64,000 nt of DNA. Origin: Gehongia tenuis. Lineage in GTDB: Bacteria; Bacillota; Clostridia; Christensenellales; NSJ-53. The DNA is taken from positions 434,001 to 498,000 of the forward strand of contig NZ_JACRSR010000001.1 in assembly GCF_014384795.1 (NCBI RefSeq). Direction: 5' to 3'. Positions 24,143-32,504 of this stretch are shown here, piece after piece. The translations under genes were made by a program, and so were the position numbers. The notes below the pieces were generated by a model. The model did not search any database and had not been told where the DNA came from. It was given only the letters and a program-made list of their open reading frames with translations. Position 1 is the first letter of the stretch. The number at the start of each line of letters is the position of its first letter.

Positions 24143-25063
24143 TTATTTAAAACGGTAGGTGGTGTAGCCCTTGTAGGCCACCGCCTCGATGGCGGGATCG
24201 GCGTCGAGCCGGGCGAGGATGGCGGCGGGGTCGCCGCCCCGGCCCCGGATGAAGCTTTCGATCTCGTGCTGGTTCATGGGATGGCGGCGGATGATGCTGG
24301 CCGCGGCCTCAAAGTCGTCCGCGATCTCGCTGTCAAAGGCGCCGTCCGTCAGCATGTCGATGGATACGCCGCCGAGGCGCTCCACCGCCTCGGCCATCCG
24401 CTCCGGCGGGGGCGCGGCAACGTCCCGCTCCGCCGGCGGCCGCACCGGCGCGTTGATGTACAGCCGGTCGTAGCTTAGCTCCCGCAAAATGGCCTGAAAG
24501 CCTGAGAGCGCCTCGTCGCTGTCGTTCATGCCCGCAACCAGCATGATCTCCAGCCAAAGCTCCCCCGAATAGGCCCGGGTGAACCGGCGGAGGGCATCCT
24601 GCACCGCTTCAAAACGGATGCTGCCCACCGGCCGGTCGATCCGCTTGAAGCTGGCCTCGTCGTAGGCGTCGAGGGAGGGCAGCACGATGTCCGCGCCCAT
24701 GAGCGCCGCCGCCACCGCCGGATCGGTCAGGAGCGCCCCGTTGGTGATGACGGCAACGGGTTTATCTGTAAGGGCTTTCACGCCCTCGATCAGCTGGCCC
24801 AGCCCGCGGTAGAGGGTGGGTTCGCCCTCGCCCACGATGGTGACCACGTCGTACTCAATCTCCATGAGCGCCCGGGCAAATTCGTCCAGAATCTCTTCCA
24901 CGGGATAGAATGTCTGGGGCGTCGCCGTCATGGGGTTGGTGCGTCCCAGCTGGCAGTAGACGCAGGAATAGTTGCAGGTCTTCTTGGGGATGGGACTGAT
25001 TCCAAGGGACCGGCCCAGCCTGCGGGAGGGCACCGGCCCGAATACATGCTTCATTTCACCCAT
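24143..25063 (-). CDS. radical SAM protein (COG0731-like)
   Basis: Start 25063 is chosen because GGAGG stands 9 bp before it. The 306-residue protein opens with MKHVFGPVPSRRLGRSLGI, typical of a clostridial radical SAM group, and has the CNYSCVYC cluster motif (Cys30, 34, 37) that holds the 4Fe-4S for S-adenosylmethionine cleavage. GEGEPTLY follows, the usual GGEP-like motif. A C-terminal extension of about 60 residues looks like a winged helix. The related wyosine synthases act on tRNA but the substrate here is unknown. Confidence 0.87.
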   Translation of the reverse strand: MGEMKHVFGPVPSRRLGRSLGISPIPKKTCNYSCVYCQLGRTNPMTATPQTFYPVEEILDEFARALMEIEYDVVTIVGEGEPTLYRGLGQLIEGVKALTDKPVAVITNGALLTDPAVAAALMGADIVLPSLDAYDEASFKRIDRPVGSIRFEAVQDALRRFTRAYSGELWLEIMLVAGMNDSDEALSGFQAILRELSYDRLYINAPVRPPAERDVAAPPPERMAEAVERLGGVSIDMLTDGAFDSEIADDFEAAASIIRRHPMNQHEIESFIRGRGGDPAAILARLDADPAIEAVAYKGYTTYRFK

Positions 25064-25183
25064 TGATTTTCGCCTCCATTTCCCATATCTTACTCCAAAA
25101 CGGCCCATTAGACCAGCGTTTTTGTCCGCGGAAGGCCGGAGCCGTGGGAGCAGGAGAAAAAATGAATAACCAGATATTAATTC

Positions 25184-25213
25184 TTGCAATGCTTTCGTTA
25201 TATGTGCTATAAT
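25184..25213 (+). promoter_or_regulatory. promoter of the surface-glycan operon
   Basis: TTGCAA (25184-25189), 18-bp spacer, perfect TATAAT (25208-25213). Start site expected near 25220, so the 5' leader is very short. Confidence 0.7.
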
Positions 25214-25226
25214 ATCTCGAATAAAC

Positions 25227-26126
25227 ATGCTGGAAGGATGGGGTTTGTTGGCAGGGAGGAGCGGAGCGAAGAAAGGTTTTTGGGCGGTCCTCGTGCTTGT
25301 GGGACTCGGCCTCATCGCTCTGTCCGTCCTTTGGCCCAGGGGGCCGGAAGCGCCGGAGCGGGCGGAGACCTCCCCCCGGGGCATGTTCGAATGGGACGAG
25401 GCGGCGGTGGAGGATCCGGCGGCGGCCATCCAGCTGGCGGAGCGTCTTGAGATCGGCCGCTGGTATCAGGAATTCGGCGGCTATGACGGCGCGGAAGCCT
25501 TCGTGGCGGCGCTCAGGGAGGCCGGCATAGAGGTTTACGCCCTTCTCGGGGCGACCGAATGGGGCTTTGAGGCGGACGGCGCCTCCTTCATCGCGGCTCT
25601 GCGGGAGATCGTGACGTACAACCGGGCCCATCCGGACCAGCCCATCGCCGGGGTGATGGCGGATATTGAGCCCTACACCCAGGCCCGCTTCAAGGAGGAC
25701 CCGGAGGGGTCCATGGCGCTGTACGTGTCCGGCATGGAGAAGGCCTACGGCTACGCGAAGGCCAACGAGCTGACGCTGATCACCTGCATCGCCCGCCATT
25801 ACGACGATCAGGGGCTGACCGAGGGGCTGGAGCGGCTCATCGCAGCCTCCGACGAGGTGGCGGTGATGAACTACGACTGCGGGGGCGAGGTGGCGGCCAT
25901 CCGCACCGAGGCGGAGCTGAGCCTGAAGCACGGCAAACGCCTGCACTGCATTCTGGAGTTCCAGGAGGTGGGCAAGCACGGCCTCACCGAGGCCAAGACC
26001 TACCGGAACAAGGGACTGGATGCGGCAAAGGCCGCCTTTGAGGCGGTGGACGCAGCCTATCCAAAGCTGGACATCGTCTGGGACTACCACTGGTCCCAGC
26101 CCATCCGGGAGATGCTGGAGGAGTGA
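25227..26126 (+). CDS. membrane-anchored TIM-barrel protein, glycosidase-like, unknown
   Basis: Up to 299 residues from ATG 25227, but this lies only 13 bp past the -10; TTG 25245 or 25248 (after GGAAGGATGGGG) may be the real start. An N-terminal helix (about 17-37) anchors it, and the rest lies outside the cell. The body shows alternating strands and helices of a TIM barrel, with an acidic strand-end motif GVMADIEPYT (D-x-E) like those in glycoside hydrolases of the GH18 type, and EVAVMNYDCGG later. I cannot name a family. It is the first gene of the seven-gene operon. Confidence 0.65.
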   Translation: MLEGWGLLAGRSGAKKGFWAVLVLVGLGLIALSVLWPRGPEAPERAETSPRGMFEWDEAAVEDPAAAIQLAERLEIGRWYQEFGGYDGAEAFVAALREAGIEVYALLGATEWGFEADGASFIAALREIVTYNRAHPDQPIAGVMADIEPYTQARFKEDPEGSMALYVSGMEKAYGYAKANELTLITCIARHYDDQGLTEGLERLIAASDEVAVMNYDCGGEVAAIRTEAELSLKHGKRLHCILEFQEVGKHGLTEAKTYRNKGLDAAKAAFEAVDAAYPKLDIVWDYHWSQPIREMLEE

Positions 26127-26188
26127 TTTTCCGGCCTCAAAAAGGGTTTCACTCTGATAAAGAAATTGAACGTGAGGAGGAGTAAGCC

Positions 26189-26884
26189 ATGCGGACCCAG
26201 GTGGTGCTGCGCCAGGAGCGGAAGTTTCTGCTGACGGCGGACCAGGCCCTGCGCTGCGAGCGGGACCTTGCGCCCTTCACCCGGCCGGACATTTACAACG
26301 TGCCCGGCGGTTACCGGGTCAGGTCCTTGTACTTCGACACCTTTTTGGACAAGGATTACTGGGACAAGGCCGGCGGCTATCCCACCCGGCGGAAGATGCG
26401 CCTTCGCAGCTACCATCCGGACAGCGGCTACGCCCAGCTGGAGATGAAGCAGAAGGAGGGCAAGGACCAGCGCAAAAGATCCCTGTCCCTTGAGCGGGAT
26501 GAGGCCGAGGCGGTGGCCAGGGGCGATTTTGCCTGCCTCATCCAATCGAAGGATCCCTTCGCCGCCGAGTGCTACGGCGTGCTCACCACGGAAGGCTACC
26601 TGCCCAAGGTGGTCATCGAGTACCGGCGCACCGCCTACACGCTGCCCACCAACAGCATCCGCATCACCTTCGACCGGGATATTCGGGCTACGGGGAGCGA
26701 TCTTGATCTGTTCGCCAGGGAGTTTACCGGCACGCCCCTGCTGCCCGATTTTCATGTGATTTTGGAAGTGAAGTACAACCACTTCTTACCCACCTTTCTC
26801 CGGGACGCCCTCCGGGTGACGGACGAGAGCGAGAGCGCGGCCAGCAAATACGCCATGGGCCGGGTGGGCAAGACGGTGATTTAG
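26189..26884 (+). CDS. VTC-domain (polyphosphate polymerase fold) protein
   Basis: 231 residues, all one soluble triphosphate-tunnel domain of the VTC family; ATG follows AGGAGGAG. The tunnel residues known from yeast Vtc4 appear conserved: RLR (71-73), EMK (85-87), EYRR (144-147), R158, R163 and EVK (193-195). It lacks the SPX domain and membrane part of eukaryotic Vtc4, which is usual in bacteria. Bacterial versions are found beside DUF4956 and CotH genes. Activity could be polyphosphate synthesis or another nucleotide-dependent polymerisation or cleavage; unproven here. Confidence 0.88.
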   Translation: MRTQVVLRQERKFLLTADQALRCERDLAPFTRPDIYNVPGGYRVRSLYFDTFLDKDYWDKAGGYPTRRKMRLRSYHPDSGYAQLEMKQKEGKDQRKRSLSLERDEAEAVARGDFACLIQSKDPFAAECYGVLTTEGYLPKVVIEYRRTAYTLPTNSIRITFDRDIRATGSDLDLFAREFTGTPLLPDFHVILEVKYNHFLPTFLRDALRVTDESESAASKYAMGRVGKTVI

Positions 26885-26899
26885 AAAGAGGAGGCTAGC

Positions 26900-27577
26900 A
26901 TGAAAGATTATCTGAACAGCTTGATCGAACAGGTCCAGCGGGTGGACGCGGCGGGCATCGCCCTGCACGTTTTGGTGGCGGCGGCCATCGGCTTTGTGAT
27001 CTATCTGTCCTACTATCTGGCCCACGCGGGCACGGTGTACAGCCGCAAGTTCAATGTGAGCCTGGTGGTTTTGACCGTGCTCACCGCCACGGTGATGGCG
27101 GTCATCGGCAACAACATCGCGCTGTCCCTGGGTATGGTGGGCGCGCTGTCCATCGTCCGTTTCCGCACGGCCATCAAGGATTCGAGGGACACGGTGTACA
27201 TCTTCTGGGCCATCGTGGGCGGCCTGGCCTGCGGCGTGGGGGACTACACCACGGCGGGCATCGGCTCGGCGGCGGTGTTCCTGGTTCTGCTGGCCCTTGG
27301 ACGCATCAAGAACGAAAACCGGGTGCTGCTCATCGTGCGCGGCGAGCGCAGCACCGCCAACCGCATCAAGGCGGCGGTGTCCACGTATTATGACAACCGG
27401 GTCAACCTTCGGGTGGAGAACACCACCGAGAACACGGTCGAGCTGATCTATGAGCTTTCCCGCGCCGCAATGAAGAAAAAGCAGAAGGAAGTGGAGACCG
27501 TCACCGACGTGCTCTACAAGATCGAGAATATAAGTTATGTCAACCTTGTGACCCAGGACGACGATATCGCCGGATGA
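26900..27577 (+). CDS. DUF4956 integral membrane protein
   Basis: A 225-residue protein, 15 bp behind the VTC gene. Four hydrophobic segments (about 22-40, 52-70, 74-90 and 105-133) surround the family signature GNNIALSLGMVGALSIVRFRTAIKDSRD, and a C-terminal cytosolic alpha/beta domain of about 85 residues follows. DUF4956 is regularly encoded with VTC-type proteins, suggesting that it forms the membrane channel or partner for the soluble VTC enzyme. Mechanism unknown. Confidence 0.87.
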   Translation: MKDYLNSLIEQVQRVDAAGIALHVLVAAAIGFVIYLSYYLAHAGTVYSRKFNVSLVVLTVLTATVMAVIGNNIALSLGMVGALSIVRFRTAIKDSRDTVYIFWAIVGGLACGVGDYTTAGIGSAAVFLVLLALGRIKNENRVLLIVRGERSTANRIKAAVSTYYDNRVNLRVENTTENTVELIYELSRAAMKKKQKEVETVTDVLYKIENISYVNLVTQDDDIAG

Positions 27578-27612
27578 CGGCGGCGCCGCAGTGACGAGAG
27601 GGGGGAAGGGCC

Positions 27613-29154
27613 TTGAAGAAAAGAATGCTGGCGGCGGCCATCGCGCTTGCCGCGGTGGTGGGCACGATCATGCTGGAAGCGGGCCTTCCCGGCGGCGGCA
27701 AAAGGTACATTCAGCACCAGATGGCGGGCGCGGCGGCGCAGCCCGCGGAGACGGCCGTGACGCCCACGGAACTTTCAAAGACGGCCTACGATCCGAACGC
27801 CGTGGACCTTGACAAGCTGATCACCCATCTGCCCCTTCTTGAGATCGACACCCGGGGCGAGGAGGTTCCCGGCCAGCCCTACTATCCCAGCGAGGCCCAG
27901 GACCACACCGAGTACACCCTGGCGGAGAATGGGGAGAGCACCATCGTGGCGGACCTTCGGGTGCGGGACCGGGAGCTGAACGGCCTTGCCGACGACCCCA
28001 CCCTGGAAAGCGCCATCCGCATCCGGGTCAGAGGCAACTCCTCCCGCTGGTTCGATAAGAAATCCTACGCCATCCGCACGGTGGAACAGGACGGGGTGAC
28101 GGAGGACCGGCTGCCCCTTCTCGGCATGGAGGCGGGCAAGGACTGGGCTTTGCACGGCCCCTTCCTCGACAAGTCCCTCATGCGCAACTACCTTGGCATG
28201 AATCTGGCGGGCCAGATGATGGACTATGCGCCGGACGTGCGCTACTGCGAGGTGGTGGTGAACGGCGAGTACCAGGGCCTGTATCTTCTGATGGAGACGG
28301 TGAGCCGGGGCGAGGGCCGGGTGGACATCCGGGGCATCCAGGAGGAAAAGGGCGTCACCGGCTACGTGGTGCAGTTCGACACCGACACCACGCCCAGCGT
28401 GGAGCCCCTCCATAACTTTTCCAATTACGCCCATATCCTCAAGGAGGGCGCCCATATCCTGGCCGAGTATCCCGGCACCTACAACATCACCGACAAGCTC
28501 AAACGCTACATCGAGCGGGATGTGAGCGCCATGGAGAAGGCGCTGTATTCCTACGACTACAACTCCCTGGAATTTGGCTACACCACCTTCATGGACGTGG
28601 GGGAATTCATCGACTACATGCTCATCCTCGAGGTAATGGAGATCCATGACGCCGGCAACCTCTCCACCTATTACTACCGGGACCCCGGAGGACTGGTGAA
28701 GCCGGTGGTGTGGGACTTCAACAACGGTTCGGGCAACTACAGCCTCATCGCCGAGGACGATTATTCCATCCGAAAATTCGTCACCGTGCAGGCGCCCTGG
28801 TTTTTGATGCTGATCAAGGATCAGGCCTACGTGGACGGCGTCATCGCCGAGTACCGCCAGCTCAGGCACACCCTGCTTTCCGACGAATACATCGAGCGGT
28901 TCATTGAGGAGACCATCGAATACCTGGGCCCGGCGGTGGAGCGCAACTTCGCCGTGTGGGGCTACAGCTTTGATATCGCCAACCTCGACAACCACAACAA
29001 GCTTTTCCCCGACGAGCGGAACCCGTCAAGCTACGAGGAGGCGGTGGCCCAGTACAGGGACGCCCTGCTGGAGCGGCTCAGCTGGCTGGATGAGCATATT
29101 GACGTGCTCAATCAGTACAGCCACGAATCCGCCGTCAAGAAATACAACCCCTAA
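27613..29154 (+). CDS. CotH-family protein kinase, exported
   Basis: TTG start behind AGGGGGGAAGGG; 513 residues. A signal or anchor segment (5-25) precedes the CotH domain: RIRVRGNSS (136-144), the KKSY motif (149-152), FLDKSLMRNYLG, GLYLLMETV (231-239 region) and the metal-binding WDFN (D368, N370). CotH proteins are atypical secreted kinases; B. subtilis CotH phosphorylates spore-coat proteins, and relatives occur in surface polysaccharide clusters. Here the kinase would act outside the membrane. No coat-protein gene is adjacent. Confidence 0.88.
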   Translation: MKKRMLAAAIALAAVVGTIMLEAGLPGGGKRYIQHQMAGAAAQPAETAVTPTELSKTAYDPNAVDLDKLITHLPLLEIDTRGEEVPGQPYYPSEAQDHTEYTLAENGESTIVADLRVRDRELNGLADDPTLESAIRIRVRGNSSRWFDKKSYAIRTVEQDGVTEDRLPLLGMEAGKDWALHGPFLDKSLMRNYLGMNLAGQMMDYAPDVRYCEVVVNGEYQGLYLLMETVSRGEGRVDIRGIQEEKGVTGYVVQFDTDTTPSVEPLHNFSNYAHILKEGAHILAEYPGTYNITDKLKRYIERDVSAMEKALYSYDYNSLEFGYTTFMDVGEFIDYMLILEVMEIHDAGNLSTYYYRDPGGLVKPVVWDFNNGSGNYSLIAEDDYSIRKFVTVQAPWFLMLIKDQAYVDGVIAEYRQLRHTLLSDEYIERFIEETIEYLGPAVERNFAVWGYSFDIANLDNHNKLFPDERNPSSYEEAVAQYRDALLERLSWLDEHIDVLNQYSHESAVKKYNP

Positions 29155-29175
29155 AAACCGGTGAAGGAGAGTGCC

Positions 29176-31323
29176 ATGAAACGCTTTTTGATCGTCTGCG
29201 CCGCCATTCTGGCCGTGGTTCTCGTCTACCTGTTTTTGGCGGACCAGACCGGGTTTTACATCGATTTCTCCCCGAACAGGGAGGTCACCACCTTCACCAA
29301 GGTGGTGGGCAAGGAAATCTATGTGGACGAGGGCGCCGGCATGGAGCCCTTCGAGATCCGGGGCGTGGACATGGGCGTGGGGATCCCCGGCCATTTTGCC
29401 ACCGATTATGCCATCGACAAGGCGACCTATATGCGCTGGTTCGGGATGATCCAGGAGATGGGCGCCAACACCGTCCGGGTGTACACCATCCTGCCCGATG
29501 ATTTCTACGACGCGGTGTATGAATACAACGCGGGCCGGGAGCAGCCCCTCTACATCATCCACGGCCTTTGGCTGAACGACTACATCCTCAACTCCCACCG
29601 CACCGCCTATGACGACGAGTTCATCGGCGCCCTGATCGAGGACTCCCGGGTGCTGGTGGATATCCTCCACGGCAACAGGCAGTTCACCCTGAACGAGGAT
29701 CTGGGAAGCGGCACCTACAGCAAGGACATCTCGCCCTGGGTCATCGGCTACATTCTGGGCGTGGAGTGGGAGGACACCACGGTGGCCTACACCGACCACA
29801 TGGAGGAGGGGCGCAGCCAGTACCAGGGCGAATACATGTACACCAGTGAGGACGCCACCCCCTTCGAGGCCATGCTGGCGGAGGTGGGGGACCGCCTCAT
29901 CAGCTACGAGACCCGCCGCTACAAGACCCAGCGCCTGGTGGCCTTCTCCAACTGGCCCACCACCGATCCGCTGGACTGGGGCGAGATGGTCTCCTACTAC
30001 TTCAGAAAGTTTGCCAAGGTGGACGTGGAGCATATCAAGACCACCGACGCCTTCATCGCCGGACAGTTCGCCTCCTACCACATCTATCCCTACTACCCCG
30101 ACTACTTCGGCTTCATGGAGGCCATCGGCGAGGTGGTGCCGGGGATGGCGGATTATGTGGAGGACGGCGTGTTCAACTCCTACCGGGCGTACCTTGCCGC
30201 CATCAATGAACACCACACCATGCCCGTGGTGGTATCGGAATACGGCGTGCCCTCCTCGAGGGGCCGGGCCCAGAGCGACCGCAACACCGGCCGGGCCCAG
30301 GGCGGCCTGTCCGAGGCGGAGCAGGCCGAGGCGCTGGTCCAGTGCTATGAGGACGTGGTGGCCTCCGGCTGCGCGGGCACGGTGATCTTCAGCTGGCAGG
30401 ACGAGTGGTTCAAGCGGACCTGGAACACCATGGCCTACACGGACCTCACCAAGACGCCCTACTGGAGCGACATGCAGACCAATGAGCAGCACTTCGGCCT
30501 TCTGGCCTTCGATCCGGGCCGGGAGAAATCGGTGTGCTACGTGGACGGGGACGTGTCCGAATGGGCGGACGCCACGCCCGTCGCGAGCCAGGACGGCTGC
30601 ACCATCTACCTCAAATACGACGAGGCCTACCTCTATCTGCGCATCCACAAGGAGGGCTTCGACCCTGAGACGGATAAGCTGTACGTGCCCCTCGACATCA
30701 CGCCGAAATCCGGCTCCACCACCGCCCTTGGCTACGATGTTTCCTTTGACCGGGCGGCGGATTTCCTGCTGGTGCTGGACGGCAGGGAGAACAGCGAGCT
30801 CATGGTCCAGCAGCGCTACGAGGCCCTGCGGGCCATGTATTCCCACCGGGTCTACTTGCAGGACGCCTACCTCAACCCCCCGGCGGCGGACACCGACGTG
30901 TTCACGTCCATCCGCATGATTCTCCAGGTGCCCATCGATCCCCGGGAGGAGCTGGCCAACACCGGCTACGACACCGCCGACACCTACGACACCGGCAGGC
31001 TCCGCTATGGCAACGGAAATCCCGAAAGCCCGGACTTTGATTCCCTGGCGGACTTTTGCATCGAGGGCGACGACATCGAGATCCGTCTGCCCTGGCTGCT
31101 GCTCAATTTCTCCAATCCCTCGGAGATGATGATTCACGACGATTACTACGAGCATTATGGCGTGGAGAACCTTCAGATCAGCGCCATCCACCTGGGCGTG
31201 GGCCCGGCGGGCGCCGCGGTCGAGATGGGCGAGGCGAAGCTGTCCGGCTGGGGCCGGAATGTCACCTACCACGAACGGCTGAAGGAGGGCTATTACGCCC
31301 TCAAATCCATCTGGAACCCTTAG
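29176..31323 (+). CDS. membrane-anchored glycosidase-like protein (clan GH-A fold)
   Basis: ATG 29176 is set by GAAGGAG; 715 residues. One N-terminal helix (4-22) anchors it. A TIM barrel (about 55-420) follows with two acidic sites in the positions expected for a retaining clan-A enzyme: GVEWED (Glu197 or Glu199) and VVVSEYG (Glu355). The C-terminal 250 residues start VDGDVSEWADA and look like beta-sandwich, carbohydrate-binding or DOMON-like. Substrate unknown; cleaving or transferring the glycan made by the operon's glycosyltransferase is plausible. Confidence 0.7.
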   Translation: MKRFLIVCAAILAVVLVYLFLADQTGFYIDFSPNREVTTFTKVVGKEIYVDEGAGMEPFEIRGVDMGVGIPGHFATDYAIDKATYMRWFGMIQEMGANTVRVYTILPDDFYDAVYEYNAGREQPLYIIHGLWLNDYILNSHRTAYDDEFIGALIEDSRVLVDILHGNRQFTLNEDLGSGTYSKDISPWVIGYILGVEWEDTTVAYTDHMEEGRSQYQGEYMYTSEDATPFEAMLAEVGDRLISYETRRYKTQRLVAFSNWPTTDPLDWGEMVSYYFRKFAKVDVEHIKTTDAFIAGQFASYHIYPYYPDYFGFMEAIGEVVPGMADYVEDGVFNSYRAYLAAINEHHTMPVVVSEYGVPSSRGRAQSDRNTGRAQGGLSEAEQAEALVQCYEDVVASGCAGTVIFSWQDEWFKRTWNTMAYTDLTKTPYWSDMQTNEQHFGLLAFDPGREKSVCYVDGDVSEWADATPVASQDGCTIYLKYDEAYLYLRIHKEGFDPETDKLYVPLDITPKSGSTTALGYDVSFDRAADFLLVLDGRENSELMVQQRYEALRAMYSHRVYLQDAYLNPPAADTDVFTSIRMILQVPIDPREELANTGYDTADTYDTGRLRYGNGNPESPDFDSLADFCIEGDDIEIRLPWLLLNFSNPSEMMIHDDYYEHYGVENLQISAIHLGVGPAGAAVEMGEAKLSGWGRNVTYHERLKEGYYALKSIWNP

Positions 31324-31338
31324 GAAGGCGGTGAGCCC

Positions 31339-32484
31339 ATGTTCCTCAAGACGGCGAATCTGATCATCTATGTGTACCTTGCCATGTGCGGCTGCATGCT
31401 GGTCTTCAACATCGTGGCCGTGCTGTGGCGCAAGCGCTCCTTCCGGGTGGATAAGCACCGCTGCCACCAGTGGAGCCAGGTGCTGGAAAAGGCGGCCCGG
31501 GGCGAGCCCGTCCGGGAGGAACTCACCGCCATGCTGCCCGCCCCGCTCCGGCCAGTCCTCCGGCGGCGTTCGGACAATCAGCTCCTTGAATGGCTGCTGG
31601 GCCGTCTTTCCTCCCTCAGCGCCTTTCAGATGGAGCTGGAGTGGCGGCTTATAAGGCCGGAGGGGAGGGCCCTCTACCGCTGGCTGAGGGAGCACAAGGT
31701 GGTCTTTGCCGCCCTCTCCCAGCACTACTACAGGAAGGACGACGCGGTCAAGGCCTACTACGCCTACCTCATGGGCCTGTTCCATCTGGCGGGGCCCGCG
31801 GAATACGATCCCATCACCCGGGAGCTCCTCACCATGGTCACCGCGAACTCCATCTACCTCCGGGAGAACGCCCTTTCCGGGCTGTACGCCTCCGGCAGCG
31901 TGGACATGGTGATGCGGGGACTCACCCGCATGGCGGACGGGGAGATCCAGCACAGCGGCAAGCTCATCACCGACGGCCTGATGACCTTCAAGGGGGATAA
32001 GGATGCCCTGGCCGAGGGGCTGTGGGCGGCCTGGGACCGGTTTCCCGCCACCTATCAGACGGCTTTCGTCAATTATTTTCGGATGTCCACCGGCGCCTTC
32101 ACCGAAAGATTCCTGCCCCTGCTCACCGATGAGGACACGGACCGGGAGGTCAGGCTGGCGCTGCTGAGGTACTATCGGCGCTACTCCTATCCGCCGGTTC
32201 TGCCGGTGCTCCTTCGGTTCATGGATGAATCGAACCGGGAGGGCTGGGAGTTCTCCGCCCTGGCGGCGCTGGCGGCGTCCACGCTGGAAAAATACCCCGG
32301 CGAGGACACGGTGGCGGCGCTGGCAAAGGCCCTGCGGCACCGCAACTGGTACGTGAGAAGCAACGCCGCCGAGGCCATTCTCAAGGTGGCCCCGGACCAT
32401 CCCCTGATCGAAACGGTGCTGAAAGGCCCCGACCCCTATGCCCGGGATATTCTCGCCTACAAGCGGGAGGCCCTGGCCCAATAG
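31339..32484 (+). CDS. membrane-anchored HEAT-repeat protein
   Basis: A 381-residue protein, 15 bp behind the preceding gene, with good site AAGGCGGTGAG. An N-terminal helix (about 7-29) is followed by a basic stretch and then all-helical repeats; the last 150 residues show HEAT or PBS-lyase-like repeats (FSALAALAASTLEKY, NWYVRSNAAEAILKV). Such solenoids bind partner proteins, so a scaffold for the glycosyltransferase that follows is a reasonable guess. No catalytic motif seen. Confidence 0.75.
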   Translation: MFLKTANLIIYVYLAMCGCMLVFNIVAVLWRKRSFRVDKHRCHQWSQVLEKAARGEPVREELTAMLPAPLRPVLRRRSDNQLLEWLLGRLSSLSAFQMELEWRLIRPEGRALYRWLREHKVVFAALSQHYYRKDDAVKAYYAYLMGLFHLAGPAEYDPITRELLTMVTANSIYLRENALSGLYASGSVDMVMRGLTRMADGEIQHSGKLITDGLMTFKGDKDALAEGLWAAWDRFPATYQTAFVNYFRMSTGAFTERFLPLLTDEDTDREVRLALLRYYRRYSYPPVLPVLLRFMDESNREGWEFSALAALAASTLEKYPGEDTVAALAKALRHRNWYVRSNAAEAILKVAPDHPLIETVLKGPDPYARDILAYKREALAQ

Positions 32485-32504
32485 CGATTTGAAGGAGTGA
32501 GACG

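Noticed and set aside
22340..24478. 712-residue plus-strand frame
   Set aside because: Covers three real minus-strand genes and has no motif.
29026..32481. 1151-residue open frame on the minus strand
   Set aside because: It is antisense to the glycosidase-like and HEAT genes. The His/Gly/Val-rich translation is the usual mirror of high-GC coding DNA, and no domain or ribosome site is seen.
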